Shown: positions 14,180-23,447, counted from the first letter of the stretch. The stretch: DNA of 64,000 nt from Shewanella electrodiphila (GCF_023283985.1 NZ_JAKIKU010000005.1:248001-312000); one strand, 5' to 3'. The notes: generated from the sequence alone by a model not told the origin. Translations and numbers: made by a program.

Positions 14180-14872
14180 ATGAATTCAGTCCAAATTGTT
14201 ACAACAGATGACATCCTACTCAAGTTATGTCATTCCGTTTCCCACGTTCTTTCAAGCACCAGTGACAGCCAAGTGACCCATGCTGGTATGGTGCAGAATA
14301 TTACTCGTACTTGTTTAAAGCCTGACTTAGGTTGCTTTTCGATATTTGACGGTGGTTTTTCTGGCTTAGTGGTTATCAATTTTTCAAAAGAAGCCGCCAT
14401 AGAGATTTATCGCAGATACATGATTAACATGGGAATGCCTGAATCTGAGCTCGCTTTTTCACACACATCTGATGATGTTGGAAACGTGATGGGTGAGTTG
14501 ATGAATCAAATACTGGGTGATTTCATCAAAACAATTTCAAAAGAATTACAAACATCAATCAGCCAAAGTCAGCCAAAAATGTTAACTATCAATAAAGAGT
14601 TAACGATATCGATTGATACTAATTTAGATGAAGCAGTATCAAGAAGAGTGTCATTTAAAACAGCTGATAATCATATATTTTATCTAGAGTTTGCCATGGA
14701 TAAAACAGAATTCATTATGCTGAAAGAGTTTGAATTAGATGAAGAATTTGATCCTGATTCATTGATTGAAGCACATGGCAGTAACAATCAATCTAAAACG
14801 GCGACTAAAAAAGATGCGCCAGTCATAGTGGCAGACGATGCTGATGATTTATTGAATGAGTTAGGTTTATAA
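14180..14872 (+). CDS. DUF3334 protein with CheX/CheC-like fold signature
   Basis: 230 residues; I recognise it as DUF3334, a conserved marine-gammaproteobacterial family of unknown function. Residues 94-112 (HTSDDVGNVMGELMNQILG) resemble the helix of CheC/CheX/FliY phosphatases, with E106 and N109 spaced as the ExxN active pair. FDGGFSGLVVINFS precedes it as a typical beta-hairpin. The C-terminus ends in an acidic ADDADDLLNELGL, which looks like a short docking peptide. The gene is divergent from a chemoreceptor, so a role in CheY-P or motility control is possible but is inference only. Confidence 0.8.
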   Translation: MNSVQIVTTDDILLKLCHSVSHVLSSTSDSQVTHAGMVQNITRTCLKPDLGCFSIFDGGFSGLVVINFSKEAAIEIYRRYMINMGMPESELAFSHTSDDVGNVMGELMNQILGDFIKTISKELQTSISQSQPKMLTINKELTISIDTNLDEAVSRRVSFKTADNHIFYLEFAMDKTEFIMLKEFELDEEFDPDSLIEAHGSNNQSKTATKKDAPVIVADDADDLLNELGL

Positions 14873-14893
14873 ATTAAAACGGTGAAAACTGTC

Positions 14894-14934
14894 GTTATTT
14901 TAGGTATAAACAAGGTGTGAGTACCTAAAATAAC
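14894..14934. repeat. 13-bp perfect inverted repeat upstream of the LacI gene
   Basis: GTTATTTTAGGTA (14894-14906) and TACCTAAAATAAC (14922-14934) flank a 15-base spacer in the 84-bp gap before the LacI-family gene. There is no T-run after it on either strand, so it is a poor terminator; it could be a binding site or an RNA hairpin in the leader of the regulator gene. Confidence 0.8.
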
Positions 14935-14956
14935 TATAAAAAGGCCTGATGCTAAT

Positions 14957-15997
14957 ATGACATCTAAAGCTACTTCCATCGACATCGCTTACCGAGCCGG
15001 TGTTTCGCAATCGACGGTTTCTCGCGCATTGAGAAATAGTCCCTTAGTTAACCTCGAAACCAGGCAACGAATTCAAGCCATTGCCAAAGAACTCAATTAT
15101 AAAGTCGATAAAAACGCCAGTAATTTACGGACTCAAAATAGCCACACTTTGGCGTTGTTGATCTGTGAAGATCCCACTAATGATGAATCATTAATTAACC
15201 CATTTTTCCTGTCTATGCTTGGCTCGATAACCAGAGCAACCGCTCAGCAGGGTTATGACTTATTGGTTTCTTTTCAGCAACTATCCAGTGATTGGCATGC
15301 TGACTATGAGGATAGTAATAAGGCCGATGGCATCATATTACTGGGCTACGGTGACTATGTAGATTATGAACATAAGCTACAAAAATTATTAGAGCAAAAT
15401 ACCCACTTCATCATTTGGGGCGCTGAGCATAACAATAAAGAAGTGCTCTCCATTGGTTGTGACAACCATCAAGGCGGCGTGATAGCCACTGAACATATTA
15501 TATCGCTTGGATTGAATAAAATTGCTTTTTTAGGCGATGCATCTGAACACAGCCCTGAATTTCGAGACCGCTATTTAGGTCATGCAGAGGTGTTGAAAAA
15601 AGTGGGTATTAAACTGAATAAAAAATGTCAGTTTGATGCTATCAGTACCGAAAGGTCAGGCTTTGATGCTGCAATGAAATTATTGGATAGTGGCCATGAG
15701 TTTGACTCTATCTTCGCTGCTAGTGACTTGATTGCTATTGGAGCAATTCGTGCCCTTAAAAAACGCGGTGTTAGAGTGCCAGAAGATATTGCTGTCGTAG
15801 GTTATGATGACATCCCAGTCGCAAGCTTTGCTAATCCATCTCTCACCACGGTTAAGCAAAATACTAAACTTGCTGGTGAAATTTTAGTTGAAAGTTTATT
15901 AAAGCTCATACGCGGAAAAGAAGTGGGGCCACAGCTGATACCTACCAATATGGTTGTAAGACATTCTTGCGGCAGCAACCCAGAGGCAGACAATTAG
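14957..15997 (+). CDS. LacI-family transcriptional regulator
   Basis: 346 residues. The N-terminal helix-turn-helix reads SIDIAYRAGVSQSTVSRALRNS, followed by a hinge with a Leu (NASNLRTQ) that in this family intercalates at a central CpG of the operator, then a periplasmic-binding-protein-like sensor domain (VVGYDDIPVASFANPSLTTV). It is the only LacI-type regulator in the window and lies 5 kb from the maltodextrin genes, whose upstream regions carry palindromes with central CpG. A role as their repressor (MalR-like) is an inference. It stands between DUF3334 and an outer-membrane protein gene and may control other sugars instead. Confidence 0.92.
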   Translation: MTSKATSIDIAYRAGVSQSTVSRALRNSPLVNLETRQRIQAIAKELNYKVDKNASNLRTQNSHTLALLICEDPTNDESLINPFFLSMLGSITRATAQQGYDLLVSFQQLSSDWHADYEDSNKADGIILLGYGDYVDYEHKLQKLLEQNTHFIIWGAEHNNKEVLSIGCDNHQGGVIATEHIISLGLNKIAFLGDASEHSPEFRDRYLGHAEVLKKVGIKLNKKCQFDAISTERSGFDAAMKLLDSGHEFDSIFAASDLIAIGAIRALKKRGVRVPEDIAVVGYDDIPVASFANPSLTTVKQNTKLAGEILVESLLKLIRGKEVGPQLIPTNMVVRHSCGSNPEADN

Positions 15998-16057
15998 ATT
16001 TTCTGTTGTAATAAATTGATATCTATTAATTGGATTTACATGGTCATGCCAATATAT

Positions 16058-16088
16058 AAAGCCGATTACCTTTAAAAGTGACGGCTTT
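16058..16088 (+). terminator. Weak terminator after the LacI gene
   Basis: AAAGCCG and CGGCTTT pair across 17 bases, followed by GTTTGC. Short stem, weak tail; tentative. Confidence 0.45.
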
Positions 16089-16175
16089 GTTTGCATCGAT
16101 ATGAAGTGATGGTTTATCCAGTTAAATAACCTTAACTTCATGACTACTTTGTAATGAGAGTTAACCTTAGTCATT

Positions 16176-17168
16176 ATGGATAATGCTTTGAATCAAGATA
16201 CTATACGCCCAAATAGAGTTAACATTTTACACCTTCATTTATCGATGTATCTTGGTTTAAACCGTCTCGTATACAAAACTAAATTATTGATAGCGTTTAT
16301 CCTATTAAGCCTCATTTCCTTTCAAGTTAAATCGCAAGATTTAGAGCCTCGCAGTTATACCAATATCCCGATCGACATGCATTTTATGGCAGCAGGCTAT
16401 CTGCACTCTGAAGGTGCATTGTCTCCATCTCCATCTGTTCCTTTAAAAGATGCTCATCTAACATTGGATGCAGCAGTGTTAGGTTATGCCCATTCATTTG
16501 GCTTAGCAGACAATTCTTCAAAATTTGATATGTCATTATCGCGTATCTGCATGAAAGGGTCTGCTGATTATCAAAATGAAATTGTGACAGCTGATCGTTG
16601 TGGCTATGGCGATCCTAAAGTGAGGTTAACATGGAATTTTTACGGTGCTCCAGCGGTTGAAGCAAAAGAATTTGCAAAGTATCAGCAAGGCTTAGTCATC
16701 GGTACCAGTTTACAAGTTAGCCTTCCCATTGGTACTTATGACGAAACTAAGTTAATCAATGCTGGAGCCAACCAATGGGTCTTTAGACCAGGCATAGGAA
16801 TGTCTTATCGCGTTGGTGATTGGTATTACAGCGCAATGACATCGATTCGTTTATACAGTGATAATGATGAATTCTATAATCAAGTGCAGCTTAGCAAGCA
16901 AGCCCAATATACTTTTCAGGGGCATATTATTTACAGTATTGCACGTGGACAATGGCTGTCGTTAAGTGGCAATTACTTCATCGGTGGTGAAACCAGTAAA
17001 AATGGTATTGATGCTGATGATGACCAAAAAAATTCACGATTTGGATTAACATATTCATTAGCATTTAATCGTCATCACAGTATGAAATTGTATGCGAGCA
17101 CAGGTGTAATAACCCGCATCGGCAATGATTTTGATACCTTAGGCTTAGTATGGCAGTACGCCTTTTAA
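16176..17168 (+). CDS. Outer-membrane beta-barrel protein, phenol-degradation MetA-like
   Basis: Up to 330 residues. A hydrophobic segment at about residues 36-50 followed by QVKSQD looks like a signal peptide, so the true start may be the ATG at 16245 rather than 16176; neither has a strong ribosome site. The rest is rich in alternating beta strands and ends in an aromatic residue (WQYAF), typical of outer-membrane barrels. Patterns such as GYGDPKVRLTWN, SLPIGTYD and FRPGIGMSYR match the MetA-pathway phenol family of putative outer-membrane channels. Substrate unknown. It is followed after 58 bases by a DUF808 gene on the same strand. Confidence 0.75.
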   Translation: MDNALNQDTIRPNRVNILHLHLSMYLGLNRLVYKTKLLIAFILLSLISFQVKSQDLEPRSYTNIPIDMHFMAAGYLHSEGALSPSPSVPLKDAHLTLDAAVLGYAHSFGLADNSSKFDMSLSRICMKGSADYQNEIVTADRCGYGDPKVRLTWNFYGAPAVEAKEFAKYQQGLVIGTSLQVSLPIGTYDETKLINAGANQWVFRPGIGMSYRVGDWYYSAMTSIRLYSDNDEFYNQVQLSKQAQYTFQGHIIYSIARGQWLSLSGNYFIGGETSKNGIDADDDQKNSRFGLTYSLAFNRHHSMKLYASTGVITRIGNDFDTLGLVWQYAF

Positions 17169-17226
17169 CACGCGTACAAAGCAATGAAGCAAAATGATAA
17201 TAATTAACCGTTAACAAGGAAAGCAT

Positions 17227-18159
17227 ATGGCTGGTGCAAGTTTACTAATGTTGTTGGATGATATCGCTGCAATATTAGATGATGTTGCTGCTATGAGTAA
17301 AATTGCTGCAAGAAAGACTGCAGGGGTGTTAGGTGATGATTTAGCCCTCAATGCTCAGCAAGTATCAGGTGTTGCATCAGAACGTGAATTACCGGTTGTT
17401 TGGGCTGTAGCGAAAGGCTCATTCATGAATAAATTAATCCTTGTACCTGCAGCCTTATTAATTAGTGCATTTATGCCGTGGGCGATTACGCCTTTGTTGA
17501 TGTTTGGCGGGCTTTTTTTATGTTTTGAAGGATTCGAGAAAATTTATCACTCCTATGTTCACCGAAAAGATAAAAAGTCCGAAATATCAGAAAAAGAAAT
17601 TATCCAGAAGTCTGAGCAAGACATTAAGGCGTTTGAGAAGAAAAAGGTCAAAGGCGCAATCAGAACGGATTTTGTTTTATCTGCTGAGATTATTGCCATT
17701 AGTTTAGGTGTAGTCGCACAAAGCAGTTTGTTAAGCCAGTTTCTTACCTTAAGCGTGATTGCGATCATTATGACTGTTGGGGTATATGGTTTGGTGGCGG
17801 GTATCGTCAAAATTGATGACTTGGGACTTTATCTAACTCAACGAAAAGGTGAAGGGCCGCTGGTTGCCGTTTGGCATAAAATAGGTTTTGGTTTGCTAAC
17901 TTCAGCGCCTTATTTAATGAAAGGGTTAACGATTGTGGGCACGATTGCCATGTTTATGGTGGGGGGCGGTATTCTCACTCATGGCATTCATGCCATAAGT
18001 GCTCAGATAACCAATATTGCCCTCCTGGTGAGTGACATAGCTTATTTAGGTGGATTACTAGCAGCGCTAACGCCGAGTCTGTTAAATGCGATATTTGGCG
18101 TAATAGCAGGGGCAATTGCAGTCATGACGATGACTGCAATAACAAAACTCAGAAGTTAA
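17227..18159 (+). CDS. DUF808 (YedI-like) inner-membrane protein
   Basis: 310 residues with about six to seven hydrophobic helices. The start MAGASLLMLLDDIAAILDDVA and the following ARKTAGVLGDDLALNAQQVSG are strongly characteristic of DUF808/YedI. RELPVVWAVAKGS follows. No function has been shown for the family. AAGGAAAGCAT precedes the ATG. Possibly in one transcript with the outer-membrane barrel gene; it meets the diguanylate cyclase gene end-on. Confidence 0.9.
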   Translation: MAGASLLMLLDDIAAILDDVAAMSKIAARKTAGVLGDDLALNAQQVSGVASERELPVVWAVAKGSFMNKLILVPAALLISAFMPWAITPLLMFGGLFLCFEGFEKIYHSYVHRKDKKSEISEKEIIQKSEQDIKAFEKKKVKGAIRTDFVLSAEIIAISLGVVAQSSLLSQFLTLSVIAIIMTVGVYGLVAGIVKIDDLGLYLTQRKGEGPLVAVWHKIGFGLLTSAPYLMKGLTIVGTIAMFMVGGGILTHGIHAISAQITNIALLVSDIAYLGGLLAALTPSLLNAIFGVIAGAIAVMTMTAITKLRS

Positions 18160-18186
18160 TAAAAAGCTTGGCTTGAGTTTACAGTC

Positions 18187-19521
18187 TCAGCCGTGAGCCT
18201 TTATATTGGATTGAGCAAGGACTTCTTGGCCGTCATAACAACAGCTTCCTTTGAACTGCTTTGCTTTGTACATGTATTGGTCTGCTCGCTTAATTAAACT
18301 GTCTCTTGATCTGGCTTGAAAAGGAAAATAACTGACTCCCATACTTGTCGTAATTGACAATTTATTACCATTAAACTCAATCGGTTGGCTTACTGAGTCA
18401 AGAATTGATTGCGCTTTGTGACCGATTTGATCAAAATCTTCAATAGTCCCTAAACAGACTAAAAATTCATCGCCGCCAAGGCGGCCAACAATATCAGCTT
18501 TACGGGTACATTCTTGTAAGCGCTGAGCCACTTGCTGTAATACCGTATCACCCGCATCGTGACCTATTGAATCGTTAATAATTTTAAAGTTATCGATATC
18601 GAGAAAAAATAATGCCACTTTACTACCTGATATATGGGCATCATTAATCACGTTATCTAAAGCTCTTTCTAGTGCTCTGCGATTCATTAAGCCCGTTAAA
18701 TGATCTTTTTCAGATAACACTAACAGTTGTTGTTTTTGCTTTTCCAGTTCACTGGTTTGTCTGTTCACTTCTTGTTCTAATTCTTGTTTTGAAACCATAG
18801 TGGTTTCAAGCTTTTTGGTCATCTGATTAAAAAATGAAGCGAGCAAGCGAAACTCTTCATCTAAGTTTTTAGCATGTATTTTATGATTTATTTCTCCTTT
18901 TGAGAGTGCATGAATCCCTAATTTCATTCTATTGAAACCAATTTTAAAGCGTTGGTATATCGAGAAGTTCATCGCCAACACTATAATTGCGGCTAAGATC
19001 AACCCAAGGGAGGAGTACAACATGACAGATGTAATTGCGATTTGATTACTGTCTAAAGTTGTTTGATTTAAATAAGCGACTTCTTCTGACATGTTCTCAA
19101 TCAATATATTATATCGGTAGCGCAATAATTGCTGAGCTTGAGTGACATGGCTATTTTCTGAGGTGCTAGATTGTGATGAAAGGGCTTGCTCTTGTGTTAG
19201 CAAAGATCCCATATCGTCAGTTAACTTTTGAAGGTTAAACACACTCTGTGTGTAGATGTTTTGTGTTATTAACAACTGAGATAAAGATTCATGAGATAAA
19301 ACGACTTGTTGTAAACTGGCTTGATCTTGCCGTTGCGAAAACAACCACAACTGGCTACGTAAGGCATCTATATTCTCCTGTAAATCTGAAAAATAGCGCA
19401 GCGTCTCAGTGGTTTTATGTTGAGCTGAGTGGATTTTTAAAAATGAAAAACTGAGCAACAAGGTAAAAATAAAACTAATGCAGAGCAGAATAATCAGTTT
19501 TCCATTAATGGACTTTACCAT
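18187..19521 (-). CDS. Membrane diguanylate cyclase (HAMP-GGDEF)
   Basis: 444 residues: transmembrane helix 1 (about 8-28), a helical periplasmic region (about 30-160), transmembrane helix 2 (about 165-187), HAMP (about 190-245), coiled coil, and a GGDEF domain. The active loop is RLGGDEFLV and an inhibitory RxxD site (RKAD) lies a few residues before it, so it should be an active, product-inhibited cyclase making c-di-GMP. Its start overlaps the end of the binding-protein gene by seven bases, so both are probably translated together and act as a sensor pair. Confidence 0.92.
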   Translation of the reverse strand: MVKSINGKLIILLCISFIFTLLLSFSFLKIHSAQHKTTETLRYFSDLQENIDALRSQLWLFSQRQDQASLQQVVLSHESLSQLLITQNIYTQSVFNLQKLTDDMGSLLTQEQALSSQSSTSENSHVTQAQQLLRYRYNILIENMSEEVAYLNQTTLDSNQIAITSVMLYSSLGLILAAIIVLAMNFSIYQRFKIGFNRMKLGIHALSKGEINHKIHAKNLDEEFRLLASFFNQMTKKLETTMVSKQELEQEVNRQTSELEKQKQQLLVLSEKDHLTGLMNRRALERALDNVINDAHISGSKVALFFLDIDNFKIINDSIGHDAGDTVLQQVAQRLQECTRKADIVGRLGGDEFLVCLGTIEDFDQIGHKAQSILDSVSQPIEFNGNKLSITTSMGVSYFPFQARSRDSLIKRADQYMYKAKQFKGSCCYDGQEVLAQSNIKAHG

Positions 19522-20627
19522 GACACTTCCTTGGAACTTTTTGCTTGTTCAAATGGCTGTTTGTAAATGACATCACGAAATTCTGGCTCTTTACCTTTGA
19601 CTAAGCCCTGTTGCTTAGCCCAGTGGGATTGGGTTTGTAAACTCGACAAAAGTGAGTTGCCAATAGACAACCTAAAAATATAATCATTCCATGACCATTT
19701 TATCTGATTTAGCGGAACATCTAAGTGTTTGGCCACTATCACCATAGCAGTCTCAGGGTGTTGATTAATCCATTGAATTGCTTGTTCCAGTACATCAATG
19801 ATGACAGCAGTTTGAGCTGTTTTCGTTGATGACGATGGGCTAAAATACGATTTTTTGGATATTAGGTTAAAACTGAGCTGATAAATCCCCTGAATGCCTA
19901 GATTGGTTATCGTATTATTGGTCAGCATTTTTACTTGATATCCGTATGGCTCCCATATTGAAATAGCATCGACTTGACGGGTGATTAAAGCATCGACCAA
20001 CGCTTTTGGTGAAAGGTAGACTTTTTCGATATCGCGCTTATTACCTCCTTGAGCAACCAATAAAGTATCGAAATAATATTCACTGGCACTGCCTTTGACG
20101 ATGCCGACTTTTCTAAGGTTATTGTTGCTATTGCTATTGCTATTGCTATTGCTCTCTGTACTGATTGATACGCTTTCTTTAATCGTTAAATTTTCATTAA
20201 GAGTTAATAGCTTTAAATCGTTTGAAGACTGCACAAAACTGGTTAATAAGGCGATGTCATGGGTTTGATAGCTTTTAAACATCACTACAGATTCAGAAGC
20301 CGTTGCAAAATCTACTTGATCGTTAATTAACGCTTCACTGCACTCAACGCCGCCAAAACACGCTATAAGTTCAACATCAAGGTTTGCTTTTTCGAATAAT
20401 GATAAGTGTTCAGCAATAATAAATGGCGCACTGAGTGGGGTTTGTGAAACGCCAATTTTGAAGGGGTTATCTTCAGTTTGAATTGCCACTTTTGTGGGTG
20501 ATAGCAGGAGTATTAGTGAAAGGGTGACACAGCTAATGAAAAGGATGGCCAACTTGATAGAACCTTTATTTTTTCTAACGTTATTGAGCAGGCTGTTCAA
20601 AGTCCGATCCTTAGACAAATTATTCAC
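19515..20627 (-). CDS. Membrane-anchored NMT1/SsuA-type periplasmic binding protein
   Basis: 370 residues from a GTG start. An N-terminal signal-anchor helix (about 24-44) is followed by a type 2 binding-protein fold: KIGVSQTPLSAPFIIAEHLSLFEKANLDVEL, VDFATASE, VGIVKGSASEYYFD, DAISIWEPYG. These match the NMT1/THI5/SsuA group, which binds sulfonates, nitrate-like ions or thiamine precursors. No permease or ATPase gene is nearby; the next gene, overlapping by seven bases, is a diguanylate cyclase. It is therefore probably a ligand sensor, not a transporter part. A Ser-Asn repeat (residues about 155-166) comes from a six-base tandem repeat. Confidence 0.87.
   Translation of the reverse strand: MNNLSKDRTLNSLLNNVRKNKGSIKLAILFISCVTLSLILLLSPTKVAIQTEDNPFKIGVSQTPLSAPFIIAEHLSLFEKANLDVELIACFGGVECSEALINDQVDFATASESVVMFKSYQTHDIALLTSFVQSSNDLKLLTLNENLTIKESVSISTESNSNSNSNSNNNLRKVGIVKGSASEYYFDTLLVAQGGNKRDIEKVYLSPKALVDALITRQVDAISIWEPYGYQVKMLTNNTITNLGIQGIYQLSFNLISKKSYFSPSSSTKTAQTAVIIDVLEQAIQWINQHPETAMVIVAKHLDVPLNQIKWSWNDYIFRLSIGNSLLSSLQTQSHWAKQQGLVKGKEPEFRDVIYKQPFEQAKSSKEVSW
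20127..20150. repeat. Hexanucleotide tandem repeat (GCTATT x4)
   Basis: Four perfect GCTATT units encode alternating Asn-Ser on the minus strand inside the binding-protein gene. The six-base unit preserves frame, so copy changes would alter only a linker length. Confidence 0.95.
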
Positions 20628-20755
20628 TTAAGGTTAATTCTAGATTAAGTATTAATTTTTGTAGGGTTATTTAGTTAATATTTTTAGTATTGATATCAAT
20701 AGCGTTAAAAACAACTGTGTAAGTGCTTAATACAATGTCATTTGAAAAGCATAAA

Positions 20756-20778
20756 AAAGGCCACTTAAAGTGGCCTTT
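20756..20778 (-). terminator. Terminator of the GH15/MFS operon
   Basis: AAAGGCCAC and GTGGCCTTT around a TTAAA loop, followed on the minus strand by TTTTTT; 47 bases past the glucoamylase stop codon. Confidence 0.9.
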
Positions 20779-20824
20779 ACTGACGTCTTAACAAGACTAG
20801 TTACATCGTATTACAGCATCAAGG

Positions 20825-23317
20825 TTACTGGTTTAGTTTTTCTGCAACTACAGGGTAGAAGTCCCAAACTGCTTTATCAGTCATAGAACGTACGAGTTTA
20901 ACGTACTCAGCATGCGTCCAAGCAAGTGGTGTCGCCGAGTTAGTGCCTTGGCCCATTTCATAGTTGTATCGTGTTGGGTTACCCACACCATCCCAAGCTT
21001 GTTCTGGTAGCATTAATCCTTCATTAGCAAAGGTTTCCATACCTTGAACGTATGTATTGATCAATTGCTGATGCACTTCAGGTGTCAAGGTGTCGGTAGA
21101 TTTTGCTAATGCGAGTTCATAATGTCCGCGTTCACCAGTAAAGAAAGGCCATACACGACCACGTTGATCTTCGGTATTGCCTTTCTCTGCATAACTCAGA
21201 CCCGTGGTGATATCTTCACCGTAACCATCATTACCATAGCGTCGATAACCAGGTATTTTGCTGCCATCTTTAGCGGTAAACTCATACTTAACTCGCAAGT
21301 TATGCTCAAGTTCAGTGTCATCAATTAGCATCACACTATTTTGAATGACGCTGTCGTTAGCATTCTTAACGCCATATCGTACTAACTCTAAGAAACCACC
21401 ATCCAAAATAGTACGCTGATCTAACCCTGGCTTACCATTGTTATCCAGTAGCTTGTCGTCATTATTCGGATTACCATTTGGGCTAATACGCACGTAATAA
21501 GGTTTGTTGTCTTTCGCTAATTCACCGTTATTAGTGACCATGGTACTTTCAAGACTGGCTTGAAGTTTCTTAGCAATAGCTAAGTACTCTTCGGCTTCGC
21601 CATCTTTAGCAAGTTTGCCTAAATCACTCGCAGCAACGAGCCCGGCAATAACTGCCGCTGTGGTTGAAGGTGAGACCCCAGCTTGTTCTTCCCAGCGTTC
21701 TTGTTGAGTACTTGGCGGGATAATTTCGGTGTCATTCCAGTCGAGTTTCACTTTGCCGCCTGTGACTAAAAACTCTGCCGCAGGTTTTAACATTTCTTGA
21801 TACCACTGAGTAATTTCGGTATCGGTTAACACGCCAGCTTGCCATAATTTCCAACCCAACATGATTGGCATGGCGGTTTGGTCTAGCTGTACTCCGACCC
21901 ATTCAATCTCGCCATCCACATGGGTTTTTTGTAAGAACCAACCAGGGGTACCGACGTATTCAGGTGTTTGTTGACTGACCTGAACCTTTTTTAAGTATTC
22001 AAAGGCTACTTTTGGTGTTTCAGTATCGCCCATCGCAAGAAATGCCATTGCGCATTGATAGAAATCACGTGGCCATACAGCTTTATAACCAGTACTACCA
22101 ACTTTTGCCGAAACTGAGTCGCCCCAAGGGTTTGATAGCGAAGCGATTAAAGCTCCTGCATGGGTTTTATCTTCCTGGGCTTTTAGTACAAGTGCGCTGG
22201 TATAGAGAAGTTGTCCATCATCTGTTGTGTTTGCGCTCATTGCATTAATTGCAGGTAGTGAGGCTAAATAATCTTTCCAACCTGTGTGTTTGTCGTCGCC
22301 CAAATAGGCGCTTAAGACTTTGTCATAACCCGTCGCTAATGTTGCATCTGTATTGGCTAAACTGCTTTGCTTATCAGCGCCAAAACCGATGGCTACATTC
22401 ATCTCAAGGGTATTACTGCCTTGAGCTTTATTGAGGGTTGGATATTGCGCTGTAAGGGCAATGTTACCCGCTGAAGCTTTATCGGCGCTAGTACTGCTAT
22501 ACAGACTATCTAACTTTCCATTGTCTTTTAAATCACTTAAGCCATCAGATGTGCCGACAAAACCAGCGCTCGCTTGGGTGAAAGCAACATTAGATTTAAT
22601 CGTCATCACTGATGACTCAGCCTTATCGGTGAATGCAACCAATGCTTGTTCTTCAATGACTGCAATGTCATTTGCACCGCTGTTATCAATATGAGGGTTA
22701 GCGTAAAGGTGGGGGGTAATGCCATCTGCATAGGCGGTAAAAATAACTTTCATCATCATACTGTCGCGGTTTGGATCAGTAAAAAAGTGCTTTTCTATTT
22801 GATATTGGCCATTTTTAGCTTTGTTAGTCACTTTGTAAGCTAACGAAAGTGGACGTCCTTGCTCATCTTGATGAAGATATTCAATGGTACTGATGGTGTC
22901 TTCTTTTTCTGTATCAACAAAACCTTCACCCGTTACGATGAATTGCATTTCTTTAAGCTGCGCATTATGGATCATGCCATACATGGTTTCAGTTAAAATA
23001 CCTTGCGCTAACGAGAACCATACTTTACTGACTGGGTTTTCTGCACTGCTTTGGTATTGGCCATCGACATAAGGTTCATAAGAAGTACCAATACCCGTTT
23101 TACCTGAGAATGCCCAAGTTGGATCGATACCAGGTGCACCAGGTGCAATGCTGTTTGTTGTCGTGGTTAATTCTTTAGCCTTGCTAGTACCTGTGTCGGT
23201 AGTACTGGTATCAGAGCATGCGGTTAACGCAAAGATTGATGCACCTATGACCGCAGCATTGACTGCATGAGCGATGACTGATTTTTTATGTGTAGTCTTG
23301 TGTAATACGGTTTTCAT
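20825..23317 (-). CDS. GH15 glucoamylase/glucodextranase, lipoprotein
   Basis: 830 residues. The signal sequence ends in a lipobox (FALTAC, Cys34), so it is probably anchored in the outer or inner membrane facing the periplasm. Residues from about 45 to 330 resemble the glucodextranase N domain (WAFSGKTGIGTSYE, GQYQIEKHFFTDP), and the C-terminal alpha-toroid is GH15. The acid pair is recognisable: Glu in QERWEEQAGVSPSTTA and Glu in LMLPEQAWDG. It releases glucose from non-reducing ends of maltodextrins. It lies 130 bases downstream of the sugar permease gene, in one operon. Confidence 0.93.
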   Translation of the reverse strand: MKTVLHKTTHKKSVIAHAVNAAVIGASIFALTACSDTSTTDTGTSKAKELTTTTNSIAPGAPGIDPTWAFSGKTGIGTSYEPYVDGQYQSSAENPVSKVWFSLAQGILTETMYGMIHNAQLKEMQFIVTGEGFVDTEKEDTISTIEYLHQDEQGRPLSLAYKVTNKAKNGQYQIEKHFFTDPNRDSMMMKVIFTAYADGITPHLYANPHIDNSGANDIAVIEEQALVAFTDKAESSVMTIKSNVAFTQASAGFVGTSDGLSDLKDNGKLDSLYSSTSADKASAGNIALTAQYPTLNKAQGSNTLEMNVAIGFGADKQSSLANTDATLATGYDKVLSAYLGDDKHTGWKDYLASLPAINAMSANTTDDGQLLYTSALVLKAQEDKTHAGALIASLSNPWGDSVSAKVGSTGYKAVWPRDFYQCAMAFLAMGDTETPKVAFEYLKKVQVSQQTPEYVGTPGWFLQKTHVDGEIEWVGVQLDQTAMPIMLGWKLWQAGVLTDTEITQWYQEMLKPAAEFLVTGGKVKLDWNDTEIIPPSTQQERWEEQAGVSPSTTAAVIAGLVAASDLGKLAKDGEAEEYLAIAKKLQASLESTMVTNNGELAKDNKPYYVRISPNGNPNNDDKLLDNNGKPGLDQRTILDGGFLELVRYGVKNANDSVIQNSVMLIDDTELEHNLRVKYEFTAKDGSKIPGYRRYGNDGYGEDITTGLSYAEKGNTEDQRGRVWPFFTGERGHYELALAKSTDTLTPEVHQQLINTYVQGMETFANEGLMLPEQAWDGVGNPTRYNYEMGQGTNSATPLAWTHAEYVKLVRSMTDKAVWDFYPVVAEKLNQ

Positions 23318-23447
23318 TTATGACTATCCCCAAATTAAATTTTTATTTTATCAAACTGTTATTAACTTATTTGTAATTAGCGAACGTTATTGCTAGCAAG
23401 TTCAGCTATTTAACTTCTGATTTTTTGAATTTGTATCGTGAGTTTAA

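Noticed and set aside
14038-14223. 61-codon minus-strand frame upstream of the DUF3334 gene
   Set aside because: Overlaps the DUF3334 start on the opposite strand, no recognisable features.
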